Below, in pieces: positions 1 through 7,601 of a stretch of DNA of 64,000 nt (its first letter is position 1; every line of letters begins with the position of its first letter). The stretch is from assembly GCA_903853895.1 (NCBI GenBank), contig CAINUX010000093.1, positions 1 to 64,000 of the forward strand. Direction: 5' to 3'. Origin of the DNA: an uncultured beta proteobacterium. Lineage in GTDB: Bacteria > Pseudomonadota > Gammaproteobacteria > Burkholderiales > Burkholderiaceae_C. The notes below the pieces were generated by a model that searched no databases, had not been told where the DNA came from, and saw nothing but the letters and a program-made list of their open reading frames with translations. The position numbers and the translations under genes were made by a program.

Positions 1-673
1 AGGTGGCTTTTCTCGAATGAATCTAAGCAAATCTAAGCGCGCGCTGGTGACGGGTTGATCTGAGTCAAGGGAGAGAACCCCGGACCGGGACGGTGTAACG
101 ACCGGTTCGGACCGACTGGCTTACAGCGAAACAGGCTTCAGCGCCCGTACTGCTTGCGTAATAAGCTAAACGTGCATTCAAAGAACAGGGGACTGGTTCA
201 TGTGCAAAAACTCTACGAACGGCGACTGACTGGCACCAAAGTTTGATTCAATTGGACCGCAGGTAACCTGCCGTTCGTAGCGGTCGGCTTCTGCCCCCAC
301 ACCTGTCCCAGGGTTTCCCTCCGCCAAGGTCAGCAATATGATTCTGTCGAGCTGAGTTGAAGGCTGCTATATTGAACTCCGCAGTCAATCCGGTGAGTTT
401 TCCATGTTGGGTTCTACGACCGGTATCGGGCAGGGATTTCGGCAAATTCAAATTCGGCTTGGGGCACGTTTGAGTCGCTGGCTTCCGTCAGGTTTCGAGC
501 AAGTCCGCGTGGCAAATTTCGACATCCAGATTGCTGCCATTCGTGAGCGTCGGCAGATGACCCTAAATTGAATCCTCGGCCGACATATAGCATCGTTTTC
601 CCCATTGTTTTTCACATGAATCGCGATTGCGCGCGGATGCAATAGGACGCAAGAGCCGTTGGGCGTCGCCTTG
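1..673. other. Gene-poor left edge with an inverted repeat
   Basis: I see no convincing gene here; the short open frames carry no recognisable domain and overlap one another on both strands. The visible structure is a perfect 11-bp inverted repeat, CTACGAACGGC at 213-223 and its complement at 270-280, separated by 46 bases. The right arm lies inside a sequence that recurs in degenerate form near 23.16 kb. Base composition appears more mixed than in the GC-rich core genes. It could be a remnant of a mobile element or a decayed gene; neither is shown. Confidence 0.4.
254..302 (-). repeat. Degenerate dispersed repeat, copy A
   Basis: Read on the minus strand, this segment matches 23138-23186 on the plus strand. 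The 25-base core (254-278 against 23162-23186) agrees at about 21 of 25 positions and starts with ACGAACGGCA in both. The similarity continues weakly through a GCTTCyGCCCC block. Two copies in non-coding DNA suggest an old dispersed element. Its function is unknown. Confidence 0.4.
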
Positions 674-1315
674 TCATGCCCATTGTTTGCGGGCCTTGCT
701 TTGCTTCTTCCAGGACCGCTGAGGGACACGCAAGAAGTCATCCCAGGCCGTTGGCAGATTCTTTGCGCTACGCGCCGCCCGAGCTGGCACTTCGCCTTCG
801 TCGTTTAGTACCAGCGCATGAATCCTCTTTTCCTGGCTGGTATGGATGGTCCTGAACCAGCGGAATCCACCACGCCGTTTGCGAATTCCTCGAACGGGTC
901 CGTGTCCCCGCTCACCGCGGCGCAAGCGTCCGCTACCGGTGCCCTGGAGGTAAGCCAACAAGTCGAATTCACGCAGGAGCTGACGAACCGGTAGCGGTTG
1001 ACCATTCTCTCCGTACGGCTCAAAGGTCTTCCACTCAACGCGGGTTCGCCAAGTGGCTCCAAAGCGCGTGTGCTCCGCTTGGTATGGCGTCTCGCGAATC
1101 CATTGAATACTCACCCCGCGCTCATCCACAAGAGTATGGGGCGCGCGAGGACCGGACTTTATGTGGTGATCTATCCTCTGTGTCGCCTTGTACAGGCGTA
1201 ACGCCAGATCCCTCGCGAGGGATGTACGGTTTTCAAAGTAATACCATGCCTCACCCGCGGGCGAGACGATGTGAAGGCCGTAGGCCCGGCTGCGCGTCGG
1301 CTTGGATGCTGACAT
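674..1315 (-). CDS. Hypothetical protein, basic, 213 aa
   Basis: I do not recognise the family. The frame starts with ATG at 1315 and encodes 213 residues rich in arginine, with no signal peptide or membrane segment. The middle has a strongly basic stretch (GIRKRRGGFRWFR). The C-terminus is also basic and ends in RKQWA after a Trp-rich block, a pattern that looks conserved rather than random. The frame is long and uninterrupted for this low-GC segment and shows normal protein-like composition, so I judge it a real gene. It is monocistronic. A hyphenated palindrome lies 9-25 bases upstream of the start and could be an operator. A nucleic-acid-related role would suit the charge but is only a guess. 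Confidence 0.55.
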   Translation of the reverse strand: MSASKPTRSRAYGLHIVSPAGEAWYYFENRTSLARDLALRLYKATQRIDHHIKSGPRAPHTLVDERGVSIQWIRETPYQAEHTRFGATWRTRVEWKTFEPYGENGQPLPVRQLLREFDLLAYLQGTGSGRLRRGERGHGPVRGIRKRRGGFRWFRTIHTSQEKRIHALVLNDEGEVPARAARSAKNLPTAWDDFLRVPQRSWKKQSKARKQWA

Positions 1316-1756
1316 ACGAACTCCTAGTTGTTGTAACTAGAAGTCCGTAGCGCCCCCTTGGTTGGATATGATTTCCATGGGCGTATTCTAGGCGTGGTGA
1401 CGACATCCGACTCATACAGTTAATGACGAGGAATCTGCCGAACGGAACCGTCCTGTTGATCTATTGAATGGACTTCACCCGCTTCAACAAGCTGGCGTTG
1501 CTCGAAGGCGTTCGCAACGGAATGACCGCTCTGGCCCAGGGTTGACCCTGACCAGTTGCCTTCCATTGATGCAATCGTTACGCTGGTAATTTCTTATCGG
1601 TGGCAGCAAATACTTGGTTCATTGCTGCTCATTGCTATAGAAATAGCCGTTGTCATTTTTATGACAATGGATGACAACAGGCTTTGGAAAGGCTGTTGCT
1701 ACCCTGGTGACAGCGGGGAACTCCAGGTAAACGCGGGCCGATATTTCGTGCAATGG
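1316..1756. other. Intergenic region without a supported gene
   Basis: About 440 bases lie between two minus-strand hypothetical genes. Only tiny open frames are present, for example 14 codons from 1423 and 25 codons from 1468 on the plus strand. They are back to back and have no recognisable similarity. The region should hold the promoter of the 674-1315 gene at its left end and the 3' end of the upstream transcript at its right end. I see no clear terminator. Confidence 0.4.
1324..1340. promoter_or_regulatory. Hyphenated palindrome upstream of the 213-aa hypothetical gene
   Basis: CTAGTT (1324-1329) and AACTAG (1335-1340) form a perfect 6-bp dyad with a 5-base centre, placed just upstream of the minus-strand ATG at 1315. 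The position suits an operator or a 5' UTR hairpin. No regulator is assigned. Confidence 0.3.
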
Positions 1757-2692
1757 TCAGTTTTCGGTCGGCGGCAACACTTTCAGGCTTCGACGTATGT
1801 CTGCATCAAACCTTTCCTTCACTGACTGATCTTCAACACCTCTTATGAAGTCATCCGTGCCGAAGGCGCAGTATGCAATCAAAGTCAATTTCGCGCGCTT
1901 AACCGTTTCTGCCCCTGCCATCCAGCCCGCACACATTGAATTGGAATGGCGGACCCAGACTGATGCTGCGTCTTTCACGGTTACATCGAGGCCAAGTTCT
2001 TTTAGCGCTGCTTGCACGTTGACCGCATCCTTGCGCATCTTTTTGTCAAGGGGGTCTTTTTCGGGGTCGTAGCATCCTCTGCACTTATTGACCAGTCGAG
2101 TCAAATTGACCTGAAGATTTTTGGCGTCTTCTTCCATCAACCTTTCAAAGTCTGGACTGCCGAATTCGCGCCCCACCGGCGCCATGTCTAGCCATTCTTG
2201 TTCTTCTTTGGATCTGGGGACACTCGGATCACATTGCGCCAGAAGGCTTTCCAAGGATGTTCTGTCACGCCCAGCAGCTGCACCCGACTCCTTGGCGGCG
2301 ATTCGTTTGTTGCTTGCCGCTATGAACGCCATGGCATCGTCAATTGCTGCTCCTGCCCGATCTGCTGCGCCCTTTGCTGTATCCGCAAGGCCCGTCATCG
2401 TGAGTCCGCGCCAATGCATTTTCTCGATGATCATTCTCCCGTAACGGATTGATTTCCTGTTTCTGTACCACAGCCCATCTTTCCAATAGTGCCTGGCATT
2501 GCATTCCTGGCAGTCATACCAGCCCTCTCGTACGGGTGAGTGCAATTTGGCATCGAACCAGGGGGTCATGTTTTGTGGCTTGTGCATAGGGCTAGACAAA
2601 CTGTGCAATTGAAACTCGGGGCGATCGAAGTAATCAGCACCGTCAAATTGGCATGGACCGAGCGTTTCATAGTCAACCCGTGAGCCCTGCAC
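1757..2692 (-). CDS. Hypothetical protein, about 311 aa
   Basis: No recognised family. The longest frame starts with GTG at 2692 and overlaps the end of the upstream BPSL0761-like gene by 20 bases. A later ATG could be the true start. The N-terminal part holds a CxxC pair (DCQECNARHYW), and a second Cys pair (NKCRGCYD) lies near the middle, so a small metal site is possible. Residues 90-130 are Ala-rich and predicted helical. There is no signal peptide. Its position at the end of a four-gene minus-strand run with small accessory proteins suggests it belongs to the same acquired unit. The function is unknown. Confidence 0.5.
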   Translation of the reverse strand: MQGSRVDYETLGPCQFDGADYFDRPEFQLHSLSSPMHKPQNMTPWFDAKLHSPVREGWYDCQECNARHYWKDGLWYRNRKSIRYGRMIIEKMHWRGLTMTGLADTAKGAADRAGAAIDDAMAFIAASNKRIAAKESGAAAGRDRTSLESLLAQCDPSVPRSKEEQEWLDMAPVGREFGSPDFERLMEEDAKNLQVNLTRLVNKCRGCYDPEKDPLDKKMRKDAVNVQAALKELGLDVTVKDAASVWVRHSNSMCAGWMAGAETVKRAKLTLIAYCAFGTDDFIRGVEDQSVKERFDADIRRSLKVLPPTEN

Positions 2693-3125
2693 ACAAGTCC
2701 AGGGTCATATGGTCAATCTCATAGGTCGCTGGAAAGTGACGAAGCACATACTTGAGCGTGTGCTCCTGCTTGTGGGTCAAGTTATTCGAATTTCCCTTCT
2801 TCAGTTCCAAGCTGAAAAAATCATAGGCATCGGTCAATGCCTTTAGACGTTCCTGTGGCGATGTCGGTCCCCGGTCGACAGAAAATGGAACATCTGGGTC
2901 GGGCGCGGATACCAAAGCGGCGTGGTCCTCAGGGGCAAGCATTGGCGCGAACAAATCCTTGCTTGCGACAGCCCACTGGTCTATTTCTGAGGTGCTGGGG
3001 TAGTGCCTGAGAATCGCCTGCGCTGCAGTTTGCTGGGCAGTTGACAGGTTGGTAGCGGACCGCAGTTCCCAGAGGAATTCCCACCCCCAACGTAGGGACC
3101 TGGCCCTCTCAACTGGCGTTGTCAT
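2673..3125 (-). CDS. BPSL0761-like protein with tandem internal repeat
   Basis: This 150-residue protein resembles the BPSL0761 family of small Burkholderiales proteins of unknown function, which typically begin MT-P-ERTRA and end a single unit with a LRHYPS motif. Here the unit occurs twice. The first copy covers about residues 6-55 (WEFLWEL, then ILRHYPSTSEID). The second covers about residues 90-142 (YDFFSLEL, then VLRHFPATYEID). A Pro/Asp-rich linker joins them. The start is ATG at 3125. The stop overlaps the next gene by 20 bases, so the two are probably translationally coupled. The family assignment comes from motif memory. The internal duplication is visible directly. Confidence 0.6.
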   Translation of the reverse strand: MTTPVERARSLRWGWEFLWELRSATNLSTAQQTAAQAILRHYPSTSEIDQWAVASKDLFAPMLAPEDHAALVSAPDPDVPFSVDRGPTSPQERLKALTDAYDFFSLELKKGNSNNLTHKQEHTLKYVLRHFPATYEIDHMTLDLCAGLTG

Positions 3126-3179
3126 GTCATGTTCCTATAAACAAAATCGAATAGATACGACTATGCAGCAGGTGACTGA

Positions 3180-3347
3180 TGTCCTTTTCCTCTTGCACAG
3201 ACTAATCACTTCATACCTCTACCAGAAGGTTGCAATACGGAATACGAGCAGGACGGCATTGAGGCATATGAAACTTACGTGGCCAATGGGTCGCAGTACT
3301 ATGACGCGCGCCAGTTCGCCAATGACCCTTTCTGCTCACCCATATAA
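3180..3347 (+). pseudogene. Possible C-terminal coding fragment
   Basis: On the plus strand one frame is open from just after a TGA at 3177-3179 to a TAA at 3345-3347. It reads like protein, with Tyr/Glu/Asp-rich composition and motifs such as EYEQDGIEAYETY and YYDARQFANDPFC near the end. There is no ATG, GTG or TTG placed to start a useful protein. It lies between two genes of the opposite strand. I read it as the remnant 3' end of a lost gene, but chance coding character cannot be excluded. Confidence 0.25.
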
Positions 3348-3560
3348 GCCATGTTGAATCTGCCCAAGCAGGTTTGAAATCATCTCTACCCCATCCTCTG
3401 TGTCTAAGTACTCAGCAGGACTTTTGCCTCCAAGCGCTCCAATGGGCATGCTCAACCATTTTGCGAGCCATTTGTCCACCTCAAACCCCTCGGAGTTTCC
3501 AGACTCCTGGACTATCGTCACCACTTGCTCTCTCAACCTTTCAAACGCATCCGCCTTCAT
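3336..3560 (-). CDS. DUF2384 (MbcA/ParS/Xre-type) antitoxin-like protein
   Basis: This 74-residue protein matches the C-terminal toxin-binding half of the MbcA/ParS/Xre antitoxin family (DUF2384). A Trp-Leu pair is followed by a Pro, then the LGGKSPAEYLDT block (residues about 43-54). A helix ends in LLGQIQHGLYG, which corresponds to the family's typical I-x-x-G-x-Y ending. The N-terminal HTH found in full-length members is absent. Family members usually pair with a RES-domain NAD-degrading toxin, but no RES gene is visible nearby. The start is ATG at 3560, seven bases after the stop of the upstream gene, so the two are probably cotranscribed. It may be an orphan antitoxin or have another regulatory role. 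Confidence 0.6.
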   Translation of the reverse strand: MKADAFERLREQVVTIVQESGNSEGFEVDKWLAKWLSMPIGALGGKSPAEYLDTEDGVEMISNLLGQIQHGLYG

Positions 3561-3566
3561 CTGTAT

Positions 3567-3815
3567 TCACCATCCGGGCCCTGACAAACCGCTTGACTTT
3601 CGGTAGATGGCACTGCCCTGCATGCCGAACGCTGGACACACCAAAATGGACTCAGGCAGACCATCGGCATCGAACTCCGTTGAACCTCCACAGATGAAAT
3701 ACTGACCAGAATTCTCTGGAAGCAGATGTCTAAGGATGGTAATTAGCCGTTCGTTTTCTGCCAGTAATTTCTCAATCTCATGAGGGTGCATGGCTTGCTC
3801 GTCTTTGGGGGACAT
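3567..3815 (-). CDS. Small conserved hypothetical protein
   Basis: The encoded protein has about 82 residues from ATG at 3815; ATG at 3791 and GTG at 3851 are alternatives, and none has a convincing Shine-Dalgarno site. After a short coiled region (IEKLLAENERLITILRHLL) comes a block reading ICGGSTEFDADGLPE, then VCPAFG and a Tyr-Arg end. Similar small proteins with an ICG-x-DGLPE-VCP pattern occur in phage and accessory regions of proteobacteria; this is from memory. Two Cys in an ICGG/VCP arrangement hint at a small metal or redox site. It lies directly upstream of the DUF2384 gene. Confidence 0.45.
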   Translation of the reverse strand: MSPKDEQAMHPHEIEKLLAENERLITILRHLLPENSGQYFICGGSTEFDADGLPESILVCPAFGMQGSAIYRKSSGLSGPGW

Positions 3816-3851
3816 GAGTCCAAGCGTAACGAGAAACGAAAAAACTTTCAC

Positions 3852-4337
3852 GCATAACTAGGGACTTTTGCGAAATAAATTCACCGCCGTGATTCCACTA
3901 TGGAAAACGCAGTTTCCGCAAACCGGTACAGGTGTCTACGACATCAGAATACGGGTCGTTTGACTCCAATAGCCTCGTTGCGTGGGATGTTTAATCGCAG
4001 CTGAAATTCGTCCTCAAACCGGCAACTTGACAATACCGAATCGCAGCAAAACCCAACTACATATTTTGTATTGCGAAATATGGTGTGGGAATCGTATCGC
4101 ATTGAACAGGCAATTAAGTCGCAAGACAAGCTTCAAAGCGGTTCACCGCGCCAAATTGAGAGAACACCTAGTTTGTCTTCAACTTTAATCGAAAGAGTCC
4201 ATTCTGATGGCTCGCGTAACACGTTGTTTTTATTGCAGTAGGTGTCGTCCACTCTATTTGTAGAAACCATTTCCCCTGTATCCAGATAGGGAAATTTTCC
4301 AGGCGCAGTGCGTCCGGCAGACGGCGAGAGCACTGAT
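3852..4337. other. Intergenic region, low GC, no supported gene
   Basis: The segment separates the accessory cluster from the ABC exporter operon. Open frames of 60-68 codons occur on both strands, but none has a recognisable domain, ribosome binding site or protein-like composition that I trust. The base composition looks clearly more AT-rich than the flanking exporter genes, which suggests a boundary of acquired DNA near 4.3 kb. The ABC operon reads toward this region and must terminate here; I find no strong terminator hairpin. Confidence 0.35.
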
Positions 4338-5018
4338 TTACGTCAGCAACTGCCCATCCACAATTTGAATCTGCCGCGCACAGCGGCTGGCCAGTGCAGG
4401 GTCATGCGTGACGATCAGACAGGCTGACTTCTGTGTTTGGTTGACGCTCTGTAGCAATTCAAAAATATCATTGGCGCTGTGCGTGTCCAGGTTGCCAGTG
4501 GGTTCGTCAGCCAGTATCAGGCGCGGTGACAGTGACAGGGCGCGGGCCACTGCCACCCGCTGCTGCATGCCGCCAGAGAGTTGCGATGGCCGTTTGTGCG
4601 CAGCATCCTTGAGCCCTACCTGGTCGAGCAGGCGCAGTGCCGTCTCTTGTGCCTGCGCGGTGGGCCAGCCCGCGTCAATGATGGACGGCATCATGACGTT
4701 CTCCAGCGCGGTGAAACCGGGCAGCAGGTGGTGAAACTGGAAAATGAAACCGATGCTGCGCCCGCGCAATGCGGTGATGGCGGCGTCATTCAGACCGGCT
4801 GTGTCATGCCCGCCTACCAACAGTTGGCCGCTGGTGGGCTTTTCCAGCAGACCGATCAGGTTGAGCAGCGTGCTTTTTCCCGAGCCTGACGGGCCGGTCA
4901 GTGCCGCAAATTCGCCCTCCTGAATCAATAGATCAATGCCGTGCAGCACTTCAGTGGCCACCGGTGTGCCAAGGCCGTAGCTCTTGCGGATCTGGTGAAG
5001 TTCAATAATGGGTGTCAT
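4338..5018 (-). CDS. ABC transporter ATP-binding protein, LolD/MacB type
   Basis: This 226-residue protein is the ATPase that should drive the neighbouring FtsX-type permease at the inner membrane. Walker A GPSGSGKST lies at 42-50, a Q-loop near FQFHHLL (93-99), the signature LSGGMQQR at 147-154, Walker B LILADEP at 167-173 and the H-loop in VTHDPA. Length and motif spacing match the LolD/MacB-ATPase/FtsE class that works on substrates in the periplasm or outer membrane leaflet. ATG at 5018 was chosen because it lies 14 bases after the permease stop and begins the usual strand before Walker A; longer upstream reading would overlap the permease. It is the last gene of a three-gene operon. Confidence 0.88.
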   Translation of the reverse strand: MTPIIELHQIRKSYGLGTPVATEVLHGIDLLIQEGEFAALTGPSGSGKSTLLNLIGLLEKPTSGQLLVGGHDTAGLNDAAITALRGRSIGFIFQFHHLLPGFTALENVMMPSIIDAGWPTAQAQETALRLLDQVGLKDAAHKRPSQLSGGMQQRVAVARALSLSPRLILADEPTGNLDTHSANDIFELLQSVNQTQKSACLIVTHDPALASRCARQIQIVDGQLLT

Positions 5019-5032
5019 GGCCGCTGGGTTTT

Positions 5033-6253
5033 TCAAACGCGTATGGCCTGTACCGGGTCCATCCGGGCGGCTCGGCGTGCGGGCAGTGCCGCCGCCAGCA
5101 GTCCGACGACCAGCGCCAGAGCACAAGCCGATATGACCACCGAGACATCCAGCTCACCGCTGACCAGGGCTGTGCCGTCGGCATTGCGGGTGATCTTGGC
5201 GAAGAAATTGAGCAGGCCGAATGCCAGCGCCGAGCCCAGGGCCGACCCCATCAGACCGTAAAACCCGCCCTGCAGCAGAAACACCGACATGATGCGCCGT
5301 GGACTAGCCCCCATGGCGCGCAGGATGCCAATTTCCTTCTGCTTTTGCACGACCGATACCACGAGCACGCTGGCTATGCCCACCGCCACGATCACGGTCA
5401 CAAAGAAGCGGATCAGGTTGTTGGACATGCTCTGGCTGTTCAGTGCAGACAGCAGCTGGGCATTGGTCTGCATCCAGCTGTCCACCGTGAGCCCGGTTTG
5501 CGCCTGCAACTGGCGTGCCGTGGCCTCGGCTGCAAACAGGTCGTCGACTTGCAGGTCCAGCTGTGTGATGCCACCCGGCAGGTCCAGCAGCGACTGCGCC
5601 ACCTTGATGCTGGTGAACACCCAGCGGCGGTTCAGATCGCGGTTGCCAATGTCAAAAATGCCGGAGACGCTGAACAGGTCATTGCGCCCGTCCATGGTGA
5701 CCAGTCGCAGCTTGTCGCCCACGACGATGCCCAGGTCTTTGGCCAGCTCGCTGCCGATGACAGCGTTGGTTCCGCCCACCTCAAACCCGCCGCTTTGCAG
5801 GTACTTTGGCATGCGCACAATGCGCTGAAAAGCCTCGGGGTCGACGCCCATCAGCGCAATCGACTGGCTGGCATCGGCCCGCACGGCAAACCCGGCGCCT
5901 GACAGCATGGGTGACACGGCCAGCACGCCCGGCGTCTGTGTGGCCAGCTGCGCCACCGACGCCCATTGGTCGACACTGCGCAGACGTTGGGCGCGGGGCT
6001 GGATGATGGCCGCCGTGCTGTCGGGTGGTAATGTGGTGTGGTTCATCGCCCGCGGTGGGCGTATCACGATGTGCGCCTGGCTGCCCAGTGTCTTGTCAAT
6101 GATGGACACCTGCAGCTGGCTGATCAACGTGGTCAGGAAAATGATGACCGCCACGCCGCCCGTGACACCGGCCAGGATCAACACGGTCTGCATGCGCCCC
6201 TCGCGCAGGTAACGCAGGCAGACCATCCAGGCAAAGGGCAGACGTACAGACAT
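5033..6253 (-). CDS. ABC transporter permease, FtsX/MacB-like
   Basis: The 406-residue protein has the four-helix layout of FtsX-type permeases. One transmembrane helix lies near residues 22-45. A large periplasmic MacB-PCD-like domain follows (about 50-275), then three helices in the C-terminal third (about 280-395). The cytoplasmic coupling segment QKQKEIGILRAMGASPRRI is typical of LolC/LolE/MacB relatives. The protein ends with RRAARMDPVQAIRV, the common DPxxAIR ending. It lies between the adaptor gene (23-base gap) and the ATPase gene (14-base gap), forming an adaptor-permease-ATPase exporter. The substrate is unknown; macrolide, lipoprotein or peptide export are possible. No TolC homologue is present in the window. 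Confidence 0.88.
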   Translation of the reverse strand: MSVRLPFAWMVCLRYLREGRMQTVLILAGVTGGVAVIIFLTTLISQLQVSIIDKTLGSQAHIVIRPPRAMNHTTLPPDSTAAIIQPRAQRLRSVDQWASVAQLATQTPGVLAVSPMLSGAGFAVRADASQSIALMGVDPEAFQRIVRMPKYLQSGGFEVGGTNAVIGSELAKDLGIVVGDKLRLVTMDGRNDLFSVSGIFDIGNRDLNRRWVFTSIKVAQSLLDLPGGITQLDLQVDDLFAAEATARQLQAQTGLTVDSWMQTNAQLLSALNSQSMSNNLIRFFVTVIVAVGIASVLVVSVVQKQKEIGILRAMGASPRRIMSVFLLQGGFYGLMGSALGSALAFGLLNFFAKITRNADGTALVSGELDVSVVISACALALVVGLLAAALPARRAARMDPVQAIRV

Positions 6254-6276
6254 ACTTGGAGAAACGGACTGTCTGG

Positions 6277-7482
6277 TTAGCGCAGACGCTGTTCACGCAC
6301 CCGGTCGCCCGCTTCAGCCGATGTAGAGGGGGTGATGACATGGTCCCCAGCCGCCAGTCCTTTGACAACCTGGGTCGTGCCAATGCCGCGCAACCCCAAA
6401 GTCAGGGCTACCTTTTCGGCGCGGCCCTCGCGGTTGACCAGGGCGTAGGCGTCGCCCGCCGTATCGCGGAGCACGGCGTCGCTGGGCAGCTTCAGCGCGT
6501 TTGGTTCCTGGGCGGTGATGATCTCCACGCTGACGGTCATGTCCGGGCGCAGGTAATCCACGGCTTTGTCCACCCTAAGCTTCAGGTCGACTGTGCCGCG
6601 CTGGGCATCCACCGCGGGTGCAATGAAGGTCAGCGCGGCATCGAAGGGGCGCTGGGGGTAGGCGTCGGCTGTGGCGCGGGCGGTCTGCCCCAGCTTGAGG
6701 TAGCCCAGGTTTTTCTCGTCCACGCTGGCCTGGATACGGGTCTCGTCCCCACTGACAACTGTCAGAATGGCACGACCTATTTGCGCCGTGTCGCCAGGGT
6801 CTGCCGCGCGGCTGATGACGGTGCCAGCTGCGGGTGCACGCAGGCTGAGCTGGTCCAGTCGGGTGGCTGCCGCCTTTTCTGCGGCCAGTGCCTGCTCCAG
6901 GCGGCTTTGTGCCAGAGCGGCCTCGGCACCACTGGCACCATTTCCGGCAGCCTGTGCGCTGGCTGATCGTACGGCTGCCGAACTGGCAGTGGCGGCGCGC
7001 TGTGCATCATCCACGCGCGACTGGGATACAAAGCCCTGCTTCAACAGGTCGCGCGCGCGTTCCAGTTCGCGTACGGCCTGAATGTCTGCCGCACGGGCCT
7101 GCTCCAGTTGCTGGGCGCTCACCGGTTCCTGGACCGTGATGAGCTGGCGCATACGCCCACGCGCCTCGGCGACCGCGGCCTTGGCCTGAGCCAGATTGGC
7201 GGTGGCCTCGTCGTCGCGTAGGCGCACCAGCACCTGACCTGCCCGCACCGTGTCGCCCTCGCGCACCAGAATCGCCTCGATGCGCGCCGTGCTCTGGCTG
7301 GCGATGTCGTTGCGCGCCACGCTGGCGATACGACCTGTGGTCACCACGGACTGCACCATCGGCCCCTGTGTGACGACAACAACCTCCACCGCCTTGCCCC
7401 GGCGGGAATAAATAATGGTCAAACCAAGAATGCCTGCTACCAGAACGGCGAGCAGGACCCACTGTGTGCGCGTGAACTTCAT
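6277..7482 (-). CDS. Periplasmic adaptor (HlyD/MacA/RND-MFP family)
   Basis: This protein of about 401 residues is a membrane fusion protein that links an inner membrane exporter to an outer membrane channel. A single N-terminal transmembrane helix (about 8-27) anchors it. Next comes the first half of a lipoyl domain (VTTGRIA, then VREGDTVRAGQVLVRLRDD), a long Ala/Glu/Arg-rich coiled-coil hairpin, the second lipoyl half (LRAPAAGTVISR), and beta-barrel and membrane-proximal segments. ATG at 7482 was chosen because it directly precedes the charged-hydrophobic anchor. It is the first gene of the exporter operon and would pair with the FtsX-type permease downstream, as MacA pairs with MacB, though here permease and ATPase are separate proteins. 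Confidence 0.87.
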   Translation of the reverse strand: MKFTRTQWVLLAVLVAGILGLTIIYSRRGKAVEVVVVTQGPMVQSVVTTGRIASVARNDIASQSTARIEAILVREGDTVRAGQVLVRLRDDEATANLAQAKAAVAEARGRMRQLITVQEPVSAQQLEQARAADIQAVRELERARDLLKQGFVSQSRVDDAQRAATASSAAVRSASAQAAGNGASGAEAALAQSRLEQALAAEKAAATRLDQLSLRAPAAGTVISRAADPGDTAQIGRAILTVVSGDETRIQASVDEKNLGYLKLGQTARATADAYPQRPFDAALTFIAPAVDAQRGTVDLKLRVDKAVDYLRPDMTVSVEIITAQEPNALKLPSDAVLRDTAGDAYALVNREGRAEKVALTLGLRGIGTTQVVKGLAAGDHVITPSTSAEAGDRVREQRLR

Positions 7483-7601
7483 TGCATGATTGTGCTTGAT
7501 TGCAGTGGGCGCGGTTGGTGTACTGGCGTACAAACCCCCGCTGGTCACGCGATGGCCGGAACTTTGGGATACTGGTGGCTAGTCGAACCGCCAAAACTTT
7601 T

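Noticed and set aside
1423-1545. Two adjacent tiny plus-strand frames of 14 and 25 codons
   Set aside because: They are too short, lack clear ribosome sites and have no recognisable similarity.
4133-4333. Minus-strand frame of 66 codons before the ABC exporter terminus
   Set aside because: No domain, no ribosome site and no neighbouring gene that would support it.
4338-7482. Naming the exporter macAB or lolCDE
   Set aside because: The parts are mixed: a MacA-like adaptor with separate permease and ATPase. The substrate cannot be read from the sequence.
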